Source of the DNA: Bacillota bacterium
Lineage (GTDB): Bacteria > Bacillota > Clostridia > Peptostreptococcales > Anaerovoracaceae
Assembly (NCBI GenBank): GCA_016280485.1
Contig: JAEEGU010000051.1
Span: forward strand, 136,327 to 200,326
Length of the DNA stretch: 64,000 nt
Reading direction: 5' to 3'
The notes below the pieces were generated by a model. The model was given only the letters and a program-made list of their open reading frames with translations, made no database searches and was not told the origin of the DNA. How positions within the stretch are numbered: the first letter of the stretch is position 1; each line of letters starts with the position of its first letter. Made by a program: the position numbers and the translations under genes. Below, one piece after another: positions 6,892-15,204 of the stretch.

Positions 6892-7887
6892 TCACTCCTC
6901 TTTCGGCACAGGAATGTAAACCATCTTCAGCGGAATCATCTTCCGGTACTTCTCATCCAGATCCTCATAGTATTTCAAAATCAGATCCACCAGCTCCGTA
7001 CCGTTAATGCCGCGGATAATCGGTGTGTTCTCCAGATATTTCTGCGCATTCTTCGTGTAATTGGAAAGTGTTACGAACAAACCGTAATCACCCTCACGCA
7101 TTGCCCCTCTCAGAGATTGGATAGTCGTCTCTTTTATATCGCTATCCTGGCTCTTTACCTGGACTAAAATGCGCGGAGGCAATTCATCTTTGTATGCCGT
7201 GATATCAATTCCACTGTCGCCGCCCTGGGAAGAAACGATTGTCCGATATCCCATCGCGTGAAGGAGGTCTGCGACGAACGGCTCCAGATCATAGCCTTTT
7301 AGCTGGCGGCTCAGTTCCTTCAAAATAAAGTCTTTTGTGCTCTCAACGATATCTTCGGCGGTTGCTCCTACCGTATCGTCCTCGTCATTCACAGCGGTTG
7401 CCTTTTGGAAGCCCTTGTCCAGAGCTGCCATATATTCATCTGCGTAATTTTTCACAGCAAAAAGCGACATTGCGGAGCCGATTTCATATAGGGCGCCCTG
7501 CGAGAAATACATACGAGGCATATGTTTCAGCCATTTCACTTTCCTGGTCTGGACATATTCTGTCTGAGAAGGATCATAGATATAGTCGCTGTCTACTACT
7601 CCGATGTTTACCTCACGATTGCTCTTGGATGGGAAAACCACGTAATCGCCGATTTGAATTTCATAGCAAAAACGATACAGCATACCTGCCCCAGTGGCAA
7701 CGCTGCCCTTTTTTGCGTCTGGATACACCTGAACGTATTTATCCTTAAAGGCATCCCTGCTTACGCCGATTAAGCGGAGGTCGCCCATTTTCGGCCAGCC
7801 GATAGCAATCACGTTCTCTTTGAGAAATAGATTATCGTTTTGTGTATGTATCCCCCAGATTTTCTTTTCTTCGTTTGCCATAATCAA
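6892..7887 (-). CDS. Mrr-family type IV-like restriction endonuclease
   Basis: 331 residues. Residues 1-165 form an EVE/PUA-like or Mrr-type N-terminal module (WGIHTQNDNLFLKENVIAIGW at the start). Residues about 190-300 form an Mrr_cat domain with the modified PD-(D/E)xK core: GYRTIVSSQGGDSGIDITAY gives the acidic residues and ILVQVKSQ gives the QxK variant typical of Mrr enzymes. Such enzymes cut modified or foreign DNA. It is the first gene of the cassette. The ATG at 7887 is followed by a second in-frame ATG two codons later, with GGAGGAG upstream. Substrate unknown. Confidence 0.8.
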   Translation of the reverse strand: MIMANEEKKIWGIHTQNDNLFLKENVIAIGWPKMGDLRLIGVSRDAFKDKYVQVYPDAKKGSVATGAGMLYRFCYEIQIGDYVVFPSKSNREVNIGVVDSDYIYDPSQTEYVQTRKVKWLKHMPRMYFSQGALYEIGSAMSLFAVKNYADEYMAALDKGFQKATAVNDEDDTVGATAEDIVESTKDFILKELSRQLKGYDLEPFVADLLHAMGYRTIVSSQGGDSGIDITAYKDELPPRILVQVKSQDSDIKETTIQSLRGAMREGDYGLFVTLSNYTKNAQKYLENTPIIRGINGTELVDLILKYYEDLDEKYRKMIPLKMVYIPVPKEE

Positions 7888-8286
7888 ACTCCTCCCTATT
7901 TTTTATTGACTGCGAATATATTACCACAACTTCTTCGTAAAAGCACCTGCTATAAAAGCAGTAATTAGATGGCTGCTTCTGTTTTTTTCGAAATCCAGGT
8001 AGAAAAACACTCTTTGCAATCTGAATTATTGCATTACATAGAATCGACCGTGCAGAAGAGCTTAGCCACCGTCATATTCCTGCGCGAACAGATCGCAAAG
8101 AGTATTATCTGAGATAGATCGAATTCTTCTGCAATGAAGAGCTTGTCGAAAAATCATCTATCTGCAGTATATATGATATTTTCACTTTTGGCAAGTAGTT
8201 CCTCTTTCTTAACTTCACCAAGCTTGGCCGCTTTCTGCGTCGCCGAGTTTACAGTTTAGATCCTTGCCACATCCTATATAGAATGT
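7888..8286. other. Gene-free 400-bp interval
   Basis: It holds the cassette promoter at 8166-8194 and an approximately 270-base leader. A hairpin with AAGCAG/CTGCTT arms followed by seven T on the plus strand lies near 7958-7990. A short open stretch on the minus strand near 8180-8260 looks like coding debris. Nothing else was recognised. Confidence 0.5.
8166..8194 (-). promoter_or_regulatory. Promoter of the restriction/DUF2325 cassette
   Basis: Minus strand TTGCCA (8194-8189), 17-bp spacer, TATACT (8171-8166). The leader to the Mrr-like gene is about 270 bases, long enough for post-initiation control. Confidence 0.6.
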
Positions 8287-9372
8287 TTACCTGTTGCTCT
8301 TTCGCTCCTCTTCTTCAGATTCGATGATTTTGATCATATATCGCATCGGATAAGGCAGGTTTTTCTTCAGGTTCGCCTTCAGCACGATTTCCCGTAGATA
8401 GTCATAGAGATCCGTCGTGGTAAATGACGTGGAGCTCTGCGCCTTTGCGATAACCAGGTCCCGCTCTTCCAGCGTCAAATGGAAATTGCACTTATCGAAA
8501 ATCGATCGATACAGTTCTTGCCAGGATTCTTCGCCGTTGGAACCGTTATCGATCATATTGCTCTCAGAGCTGCTCTCAAATGCGTCCGGTGCCGTCTCTC
8601 TGACCAGCTTTTCCCCGGCGTCGTTGAGATCGATGAAGGGGCCCCGGTCGTCTGCTTCATCCAGCGCGTTGCTCTTTTTAGACACCGTGATCTCCACGCC
8701 AATAACCGATCGAGCGTCGTTCGGATCCTTCGTCTTGGTGACGCTGCAATTGAGATCTGTCTTCTCGTTGATCTCTTCGATCGCAGCAGTAAAGATTTTA
8801 TCCAGGAATCTGCGCTGCTCAGGATATTTGTCTTCACAATCAAGAATCTTACGGAGATCGTCGATACTGATTTTAATGACGCGCTTGTAGTTATTCCGGA
8901 CCAGATAGGTGTACAAGTTGTAGGTGGATTCTCGCTTCATCCTGGAAATGTTCTGGAGCGTATATTTGATGTACCCGGAATTCGCCAGGTTGAAGAATAG
9001 CGCTGACCCGGTTTGGGAGCACTGGATGACGACCGTTTGCTTTTCATCTGCCTTCACAAGCGCAACATACTGAAAAGCAGGGGTGAAGAACACAGGCATC
9101 TTCTCTGTGCTGCACTTCATTGATATTCTCGACAGAGCGCCGAGCTGCTTTTCCAATGTTTTTAGATTGATCGACTTGTATGGCAGCCCGATCAGATTTG
9201 CAAACTCGCGTACAGTAAACTGCACCGGCTCCGTTGACGGTTTCAGTGGGTTGATTTTTGCCAGGTACGCATTCAGCAGCTTAATGGAATTCAATTCGAG
9301 TTTTGCTCGGTTTACCAGCTCCGTCAATTCGTGTCCCTGAGAAACCAGTTCCTTACCTGTAAATCCTGACAT
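8287..9372 (-). CDS. Rep_3 (RepB)-family replication initiator
   Basis: 361 residues. Two winged-helix-like halves typical of Rep_3 initiators are visible: an N-terminal part with FTVREFANLIGL and a second with RMKRESTYNLYTYLVRNNYKR followed by ISIDDLRKILDCEDKYPEQRRFLDKI, the characteristic basic helix. The C-terminal 80 residues are an acidic linker plus a helical tail with LREIVLKANLKKNLPYPMRYM. Such proteins bind iterons and open a plasmid origin. The gene lies immediately beside an AT-rich tract and an iteron array (9537-9950). This shows the element can, or could, replicate as a plasmid. Confidence 0.82.
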   Translation of the reverse strand: MSGFTGKELVSQGHELTELVNRAKLELNSIKLLNAYLAKINPLKPSTEPVQFTVREFANLIGLPYKSINLKTLEKQLGALSRISMKCSTEKMPVFFTPAFQYVALVKADEKQTVVIQCSQTGSALFFNLANSGYIKYTLQNISRMKRESTYNLYTYLVRNNYKRVIKISIDDLRKILDCEDKYPEQRRFLDKIFTAAIEEINEKTDLNCSVTKTKDPNDARSVIGVEITVSKKSNALDEADDRGPFIDLNDAGEKLVRETAPDAFESSSESNMIDNGSNGEESWQELYRSIFDKCNFHLTLEERDLVIAKAQSSTSFTTTDLYDYLREIVLKANLKKNLPYPMRYMIKIIESEEEERKSNR

Positions 9373-9425
9373 CTATCATCCATCCTTCTCTCTCATAGGC
9401 AGGCAGACATATTGTTTACCTGCTT

Positions 9426-9494
9426 GTTATAGAAACCTGTTTATATCTTGTTTATTATCTATGTTTATAATGCTTGTTTATTATCTTGTTTAGG
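9426..9494. other. AT-rich tract, candidate DNA-unwinding element
   Basis: Very AT-rich, with repeated TTGTTTATTATCT-type words on the plus strand, between the initiator gene and the iterons. This is the expected place for strand opening in a Rep_3 origin. Confidence 0.5.
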
Positions 9495-9536
9495 GAAACT
9501 CGGGAGATATTGCCACATCCCAAATTTCAACTATAT

Positions 9537-9950
9537 GTGACCCCTCTTTTCAGAAGGAATGTCCCCATTTTTCAGACGATTTGCCCCCGGTTTTCAGAAA
9601 GTGCGACCCTGCTTTTCAGAAGGTCTGACCCCAGTTTTCAGAGGATGTGTCCCCGCTTTTCAGAAGGTCTGACCCCAGTTTTCAGAGGATGTGACCCCGG
9701 TTTTCAGACAATGCGACCCCGCTTTTCAGAAGGTCTGACCCCGGTTTTCAGAAGATACGACCCCAACTTTCAGAAGGTGTGACCCCATTTTTCAGAAGAT
9801 GCGACCCCGCTTTTCAGAAGATGTGTCCCCGGATTTCAGAAGATATGACCCCATTTTTCAGAAGGAATATCCTTGATTTCCAGGAATATGACCCCATTTT
9901 TCAGAAACACAGGTCTGAATTGCCAAATTTGCGACCCCATTTTTCAGAAG
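9537..9950. repeat. Iteron array, replication origin
   Basis: About 17 direct repeats with a period of 21-23 bp. The core is GACCCCNNTTTTCAGAAG, with variation mainly in the two bases after CCCC and the four before GACC. Most copies are contiguous. One near 9862-9885 is degenerate and the last follows a 20-bp interruption. A period of two helical turns upstream of a Rep_3 gene is the signature of an iteron-controlled plasmid origin. It is not a CRISPR array, because there are no unique spacers. Confidence 0.85.
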
Positions 9951-9994
9951 TTATGTGTACCAAATTCATAATTTTTTCTGATTATAGAGGATAT

Positions 9995-10480
9995 TTAGCC
10001 AGGCAACGGCTCATAATAGTCTTTTGCGCCGTCAGATGGGAAGATTCCCCTGTGTCTGGCAGCGGAACGGTACAGTAAAAGCTGGTCATGCACGTCATAA
10101 AACGCATTGACGAACTCTTCCGGGACGAAAATCCCGCATTCATCTACTCTTACCGTTTTTCTGACATAGATTCTATCGTCCTGAAGAAATACCTGCAGGC
10201 CGGGGGTTTCGACATTGCTGGCGTTTGCCAAGATCAGTTTTTCATCTGTGGCGAGATCCTGAAATATGCCCTCCGGGATAAACCCAAGAATTTTTATTGT
10301 TTCAGCGTCATCCTCGCCGCAATCCACGACGATTCCCGCCCGTTCATTTCGCCAGGAAAACAGAGCAACGATTACGGCTTCTGTCGGAGAACTGTCAGAT
10401 GCCTCGGAGATATAACAATCGAAATTGCACGATTTGAGAATCTCGTAAACCAAATCAGCGTTTCTTCTGGTCGCTTCCAT
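9995..10480 (-). CDS. Hypothetical acidic protein beside the origin
   Basis: 161 residues, acidic, no membrane segment. The alternating strands and helices (NADLVYEILKSCNFDCYI at the start, then AGIVVDCGEDDAETIKILGF) recall YbjN/chaperone-like folds, but the match is weak. It is transcribed from its own consensus promoter at 10532-10560. GGAGGTGA precedes the ATG by about 10 bases. Position next to the iterons suggests a replication or copy-control accessory role; this is inference. Confidence 0.55.
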   Translation of the reverse strand: MEATRRNADLVYEILKSCNFDCYISEASDSSPTEAVIVALFSWRNERAGIVVDCGEDDAETIKILGFIPEGIFQDLATDEKLILANASNVETPGLQVFLQDDRIYVRKTVRVDECGIFVPEEFVNAFYDVHDQLLLYRSAARHRGIFPSDGAKDYYEPLPG

Positions 10481-10531
10481 GGATGCTGCTTCACCTCCGG
10501 AAAATGATAAAGCAATCTTTCTATGGGTATC

Positions 10532-10560
10532 AGTATATACTATATTTAGTTTTGTGTCAA
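10532..10560 (-). promoter_or_regulatory. Promoter of the gene ending at 9995
   Basis: Minus strand TTGACA (10560-10555), 17-bp spacer, TATACT (10537-10532). Confidence 0.75.
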
Positions 10561-10591
10561 CTTTCGGGCAGAATTTGTCGTTGAATGCCGC

Positions 10592-10620
10592 ATCACCGCC
10601 TCTGTGAAAGAAGCGGTGAT
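10592..10620. terminator. Hairpin after the DnaD-like gene
   Basis: ATCACCGC/GCGGTGAT arms with a 13-base loop between the end of the DnaD-like gene and the next promoter. There is no clear T run on the minus strand, so termination is likely but not certain. Confidence 0.4.
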
Positions 10621-10646
10621 ATTGTTCAGATATAGAATGATTTCAC

Positions 10647-11555
10647 TCAAACGCCATCATCTGACTCTTCCAACATCTGTCTGACTGCTTCCAACATTCC
10701 CGGGCTCGGAGGATCATCATGGCGTATATAGCCGGCTCTCCGGTTTACGTTTTTGGAAACAGTCGGTTTCCGATCTTTCACAAGAACCTGTTCTCTCGTG
10801 TAAAGGCCTTGCGTGTTCCAGCGCTCCAGAATGCTGTTCATGTACTTCCATGTCAGGCATCCGGTGTTCTCACAGGTTCTTTCATAAGCAAGTCGAATCA
10901 CGTCTTTTGAGAAACCCATTTTGATCCATGCGTCCAGGTATCTCTCCTCTGCCGGCGTGATCCGTCTACCTGTGAGACCCATCATCTCATAAAGCTCTTT
11001 CAGTGCAGCATTTTCGATTTTGCCGCCCTGGATATACCGGGCGGCTTTTTCCAATGTGTTGATTTGCTGCTCTGACCAGCGCCGGGCCTCCAGTTCAATC
11101 ATCTTGACGGAGGGCCTCTCCCCTATTCTTCTGTTCATAGAGTTGTGGATCAAAACACCCAGAACATCCGCTGGAAGGCCGAGCTGTTCCCGCATAGTGA
11201 GAAGTGACCTTAGTTCATCGTTCGTCAGCTTCCTGCCAATACACCTTTGAACTTCTTCGATGAAGATTTTGGTGCTTCGCTCGTTGTTTTCCTCCGGCCT
11301 TCGGAGGTCCTGCTTTCTCTCGCCCTGGTTCAGCCATCCGCTATTGAATGCGCTTTCTTTTCCAAGTCCGAGCTGCTGCAGGAGTGAAGCTGCGCATTTC
11401 AAACGCGGCTCTGCAAATCCGGTAAGCGCATCGTCGAGCCTTGCTTCGCGGCAAAGATAGAGCAAAGCGCTGTCACCGTTTCCTGCGGTTAGCAGCCTTC
11501 GGATCGTGGCAACCGTCAGCACCACTTCCGTCGTTTCTGTGTTTTTCATTTCCAT
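10647..11555 (-). CDS. DnaD-domain replisome organiser-like protein
   Basis: 302 residues. Two DnaD-like helical repeats are visible: one around 107-165 (RKLTNDELRSLLTMREQLGLPADVLGVLI) and one around 197-252 (RITPAEERYLDAWIKMGFSKDVIRLAYERTC, then KYMNSILERWNTQGLYTREQV). DnaD proteins help open origins and load the replicative helicase in Firmicutes and their phages. It is the distal gene of the 15.8-10.6 kb operon, consistent with a role with the Rep_3 initiator. The C-terminal 50 residues are basic then acidic and probably disordered. Confidence 0.75.
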   Translation of the reverse strand: MEMKNTETTEVVLTVATIRRLLTAGNGDSALLYLCREARLDDALTGFAEPRLKCAASLLQQLGLGKESAFNSGWLNQGERKQDLRRPEENNERSTKIFIEEVQRCIGRKLTNDELRSLLTMREQLGLPADVLGVLIHNSMNRRIGERPSVKMIELEARRWSEQQINTLEKAARYIQGGKIENAALKELYEMMGLTGRRITPAEERYLDAWIKMGFSKDVIRLAYERTCENTGCLTWKYMNSILERWNTQGLYTREQVLVKDRKPTVSKNVNRRAGYIRHDDPPSPGMLEAVRQMLEESDDGV

Positions 11556-11567
11556 GGCTTCGCAATC

Positions 11568-13022
11568 TCATGCTCCGCGGTAAAGGCGTAGGAGCTGCGC
11601 TGTCAGCTTCCCCTTCTCAACGGCCAGTCGAAGCTGATTTTCATCAAAGGATATTGTCAGACTGTCTCCGATGATTTCACATAGCTTCGCAAATTCATCT
11701 GGGGTAAGCTGGATTCTTGCCTTGTGTAACGTCAGCTTCGCAATATTATCTATGGACTGCGGGATCTGCGGCAGCGAGTCTTTGCACGCATTGACTACGG
11801 AGTTTACCCACATAGCAACGGAACTTGTACTCATTACGTTATCCATCAGGCAGTAATCTGTAGATCGCTGCGCGTTGATTGAGGGAATCAGATTGTACGC
11901 GCATTTTGATTTTTCCAGCAGAAACAGAAATTTGGTGTTTGGCATGACACTGACAAACCCCCACATATCCGAGTCGCTGGAGGAGATCACGAATGCCGGC
12001 ACATTATTCCGGTAAAACTCTTCATTTACACGGGCCGAGATCCGCAGATCTACGAGGGACTTCCCTGTGAGCATACGATCTACTACTTCATGTTCTATGG
12101 TGATCCCCGTTCCAACGTAGTTTTTGAAGATGCCCCACGCGATTGATGATTTTGCGTCGTCGACAAGAATAATCTTTGCAATCTTTTTGCGCAACCCAGG
12201 TTCTATCTGGTTGATTGCTGCGCACAACTTGTAAGGATCGGCGTTTTCACAATCCACGATGATAACCGTGCGTGTGTTTTGGGAGATGAATGTGTTCAGT
12301 GAGCTTCGCACCGCCGCAGTCTGAATGCTGTCTTCAACCTGGTCATCATCTCCTGACAGTCTGATCATAAACGCCCGGTCATTTTTCATGGCGGCAACGA
12401 TCTTTTTTTGCGGGATGTTGGCATAGACGCCAACGGGACAGTTTCCGTTTATAAAGGGCTTTGCTTCGCGCTCTATGCTGTTTGCAACAGATCCGTTCGG
12501 CATGAGTACAGCGGATTTTATGATCTCCCAATACTCCGGCGAAACTGCCGTTTTGCAGTTGTTTATGCGATTTCCTATTTCCGTATTGATCGTAGACAGA
12601 TATCCCAATAACGCTCCTTGCTTTTTCAGAAGCGGACCGTTTACGCCTTGCAGTTGTTTTAATATTTCGCTTATCGTTGGCGTACTGGACCATAAGGTCT
12701 TTTTTTGGAGATTGATGTTTTCATAGGCCACAGTCCAGTTTTGAATTAAATGGTTTCTTAATGCCGTTAACGCCCGGACTATTCTGGCCGCTTTATTCTG
12801 GTGTAATAATTCCCAGGCTTCTTCGTCAAGAACTATATCGTTTGCCTGAATCGCTTCGCTTTCGGCTCCGCACAAAAATAGAAACTGCGTTACAAGCGTA
12901 TGCTTATCGGCAATGGAACTGAAATCTGTAATAGGAATCTCCCCCTTTTTTCGATTTTTAGTAAAAATTAAATCGAAAAAATAATATTCGAAAATAATTT
13001 TCTGTAGTATTTTTTTTGCCAA
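11568..13022 (-). CDS. NYN/PIN-like nuclease-domain protein, unusual start
   Basis: The open frame gives up to 484 residues. Residues about 250-370 resemble a NYN (PIN-like) ribonuclease fold: RTVIIVDCENADPYKLCAAI (Asp and Asn), KIAKIILVDDAKSSIAW, and VISSSDSDMWGF (SxDSD acidic pair). No ATG occurs in the first 190 residues. Possible starts are a TTG at 13022 with no ribosome site, or an ATT codon near 12938 six bases after GGGGGAG. Alternatively the frame is entered by -1 slippage from the upstream gene at an A-octamer, giving a fusion of about 926 residues. Substrate and role are unknown. Confidence 0.65.
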   Translation of the reverse strand: MAKKILQKIIFEYYFFDLIFTKNRKKGEIPITDFSSIADKHTLVTQFLFLCGAESEAIQANDIVLDEEAWELLHQNKAARIVRALTALRNHLIQNWTVAYENINLQKKTLWSSTPTISEILKQLQGVNGPLLKKQGALLGYLSTINTEIGNRINNCKTAVSPEYWEIIKSAVLMPNGSVANSIEREAKPFINGNCPVGVYANIPQKKIVAAMKNDRAFMIRLSGDDDQVEDSIQTAAVRSSLNTFISQNTRTVIIVDCENADPYKLCAAINQIEPGLRKKIAKIILVDDAKSSIAWGIFKNYVGTGITIEHEVVDRMLTGKSLVDLRISARVNEEFYRNNVPAFVISSSDSDMWGFVSVMPNTKFLFLLEKSKCAYNLIPSINAQRSTDYCLMDNVMSTSSVAMWVNSVVNACKDSLPQIPQSIDNIAKLTLHKARIQLTPDEFAKLCEIIGDSLTISFDENQLRLAVEKGKLTAQLLRLYRGA

Positions 13023-14350
13023 TCGTAACAGGCAATTAGGACGTTTCGCTTCGCTTCTCCAGTGATCGAGATTTCCCCAATATATTCCGTTTCATAAAGC
13101 CAGTAGTAGAGCTTACTGATTTTTACCAAATCCATTTCATATCCCAAAAAAACCGGGATTGCCTGATTGACCGCATCATTCACTGCAAAGACCTTGAATG
13201 TGTCCGTGAAAGCGTAACGCTCGACCGTATCAGTTGGAAAATCCGTCAGAGACATTTTTTCAACTTCTTCATGAACGACGATTCTAAATTTCGGAAACTG
13301 TGCTTCAATTTGGGTCTTCGCCAAGGTCGCATAGGTGTCTTCATCGGGTGACGCGAGGATTTCACAGATCTGGGCCGCTGCCTCCTGATTTTCAAATACT
13401 GCGTAAAGTCGCTTGTACGGCTTCGCAATATTCGCGTAGTTGCTTGACCCGGAATCGGAGAAGCTCCTTCTTGTCCGAACGTCGACTCCATGTGATGATC
13501 GGATGATGTTCAAGAACTCGGAATCTTTTGAAATCACCATCATGGCAGAAGAAATTTCCGCACTTCCGAATCCGGTGATTGCTGCTGCGTTACGGAGCAT
13601 TAAAAGGGTCTCATTCTTGATTTTGGATATCCAGCGAGTGCCATTTGCGGACACCGTATGATAAACAGCAATGACCTGGCTCTTCGTAAAAATCGCGCCG
13701 ACCAAGTTATCTTTGTCAGCGTTCTTACCGGAGCTTAATTCATTCTTCAAGAAGAATTGAGGCGTTTCAAAAATGGTCTCTATCGGTAGCGAGGAAAGCT
13801 TTTCTACCTGTGAAGAAAGCGCTTCGCAAATTTCCGTTATTTGGGCTTCGCCCCGACTGCGAGGGGTGGGTGTCTTGACCCTTTGATCTCCCGGGGCGGC
13901 GATTCCCGCCTGCCGGAAGAGAACGGTGACTCCCTGCTTGATTCTCTCGACATTGAAGATATCCGACCTTGACGACGCCCTTCCCCAAGGAGAATTGTAG
14001 GAAACGCTTAACGGAAAATCAGCAACAAGCGGAAGCGAAATACCCATGCTTCTCAGACAGAACAGAAAGTGGTTGAAGCCCAAAGGCGTCATTTCGTAGA
14101 CGATACAGCCAATTTCTTTATTCCATCTTGTCGCACATTCGTAATCAACGTATGTCCAAGTTCCCTTATTTCTTCCTTCACAAATCACCCGCTTTTTGAT
14201 GTATTCACTCTTCGTCATTCGAAGAAGCGTACGCTTAATCGTATCACGATCTGAAGTGTTTTTTGCGTGTGAAAGGATTGCCGATTCCGAACAGACGCGA
14301 TAAGGTAAAAGGGCGTAAAGCGATATGATTTCAGACTCTAATTTGTTCAA
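12968..14350 (-). CDS. Winged-helix-like hypothetical protein, overlaps the NYN gene
   Basis: 460 residues starting at a TTG (14350) seven bases after AAGGGGG. Residues 1-100 resemble a winged helix-turn-helix (TIKRTLLRMTKSEYIKKRV, then YEMTPLGFNHF), as in plasmid replication-relaxation proteins. The rest is unassigned, mixed alpha/beta. Its last 17 codons overlap the next frame by 55 bp. The overlap begins just before eight consecutive A, read CAA AAA AAA in this frame, which is a classic A_AAA_AAA slippery heptamer. The product may therefore be made both alone and fused to the NYN domain. Confidence 0.6.
   Translation of the reverse strand: MNKLESEIISLYALLPYRVCSESAILSHAKNTSDRDTIKRTLLRMTKSEYIKKRVICEGRNKGTWTYVDYECATRWNKEIGCIVYEMTPLGFNHFLFCLRSMGISLPLVADFPLSVSYNSPWGRASSRSDIFNVERIKQGVTVLFRQAGIAAPGDQRVKTPTPRSRGEAQITEICEALSSQVEKLSSLPIETIFETPQFFLKNELSSGKNADKDNLVGAIFTKSQVIAVYHTVSANGTRWISKIKNETLLMLRNAAAITGFGSAEISSAMMVISKDSEFLNIIRSSHGVDVRTRRSFSDSGSSNYANIAKPYKRLYAVFENQEAAAQICEILASPDEDTYATLAKTQIEAQFPKFRIVVHEEVEKMSLTDFPTDTVERYAFTDTFKVFAVNDAVNQAIPVFLGYEMDLVKISKLYYWLYETEYIGEISITGEAKRNVLIACYDWQKKYYRKLFSNIIFSI
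13010..13018 (-). promoter_or_regulatory. Candidate -1 ribosomal frameshift site
   Basis: Eight A in a row on the minus strand, in the zero frame CAA AAA AAA TAC. Slippage by -1 leads into the downstream open frame at ATA CTA CAG. The motif equals the dnaX-type slippery heptamer. No upstream Shine-Dalgarno stimulator or downstream hairpin was clearly identified. Confidence 0.45.
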
Positions 14351-14532
14351 ATTTTAACCCCCTTTTTCTGATGCAGAAATATTACGGACGAGGGCTGGAT
14401 TTTTCTTCTGATTTTTTCCCGTTAAAAATCCGGAAAAGCGAAGTAAAAATCAAGGAAAATCAAGTGCCGATTTTTGAACGGATTTTACTGTTTTGGAAAA
14501 CCGCGCATTTCGTATATAAAGTTTTTGTCAAC

Positions 14533-15204
14533 CTACGTTTGACTTTTTATCGCTTTTTCTGCGTCCAGAAAGAGCGTTTGGAGGCTCTGTTTGGACAACG
14601 CCGAAGACCCGTCCAGGACGGCCAAGTATAATCCAGAGCGCAGTTCTTGAAGGTCGGTTGAGAACATCACGTAGCCCAGAGAAAGGCCGTCGTCTTCGAT
14701 TCCAAGAACACTTCCGATCGTGTCGATAATGGGCTTGATGTAAAAGTTGTCGTGGTCGGTTACGGGCCTCTTTTTTTGTACAAACAGGAAACCTGCGGTG
14801 TGCTCTCCCGGGGCGGGTCTCAACTCGCATCTGTGGACAGACATCAGCTCGCGGAGCTCGCAGCGGTATGCGTAAGCTCTCAGCGACGAAGGTGCAGCGT
14901 TGTTGTACGGCAGCGGCATGTGAAGCAGCAGAGGATCAGAATTCAGCAGCCGAACATTACCGCCAGTCGTGTGTTCTGATTTCGGCGCCGGATCCTCGCA
15001 GGGCAAATTTGCGGTAACATCCAGAAGTCGTTGGTATGCTGCACTTATGCGAAAATTTATCTGTGCGGCAATTCGTGCGTAATCAGCCGGATCAGGATAA
15101 TCCTTGCAGAGCTTCTCGCCAAGCGGGGGCAGCAGAACTACGGTATCACGGAATTCTTTTGCCGCTAAAAGGAGCTCCGCCTTGTTTATGCTGCGCTCAG
15201 CCAT
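14533..15204 (-). CDS. Hypothetical protein with C-terminal DxDN-type motif
   Basis: 223 residues from the ATG at 15204, which overlaps the upstream gene's stop by 8 bp; longer frames upstream lie inside that gene. The N-terminal 70 residues are helical. The C-terminal half carries TDHDNFYIKPIIDTIGSVLG followed by an EDDG turn. That is reminiscent of the DxDN...K...D pattern of RusA-type Holliday-junction nucleases, but the rest of the fold is not clear. Similar arrangements occur in clostridial mobile elements (DUF6100-like). Function not assigned. Confidence 0.55.
   Translation of the reverse strand: MAERSINKAELLLAAKEFRDTVVLLPPLGEKLCKDYPDPADYARIAAQINFRISAAYQRLLDVTANLPCEDPAPKSEHTTGGNVRLLNSDPLLLHMPLPYNNAAPSSLRAYAYRCELRELMSVHRCELRPAPGEHTAGFLFVQKKRPVTDHDNFYIKPIIDTIGSVLGIEDDGLSLGYVMFSTDLQELRSGLYLAVLDGSSALSKQSLQTLFLDAEKAIKSQT

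Noticed and set aside
9537-9950. Possible CRISPR array
   Set aside because: Repeats are contiguous with no unique spacers, and the array is next to a Rep_3 gene. Iterons explain it.
9474-10078. Two plus-strand frames with FRRxDPxFQ-type peptide repeats
   Set aside because: They are translations of the iteron array. The repeated peptide follows from 22-bp DNA repeats, and no start signals are present.
14526-14531. Another TGTCAA (minus-strand TTGACA) like the element promoters
   Set aside because: There is no -10 hexamer at 16-18 bp on the minus strand, so it is not counted in the promoter family.
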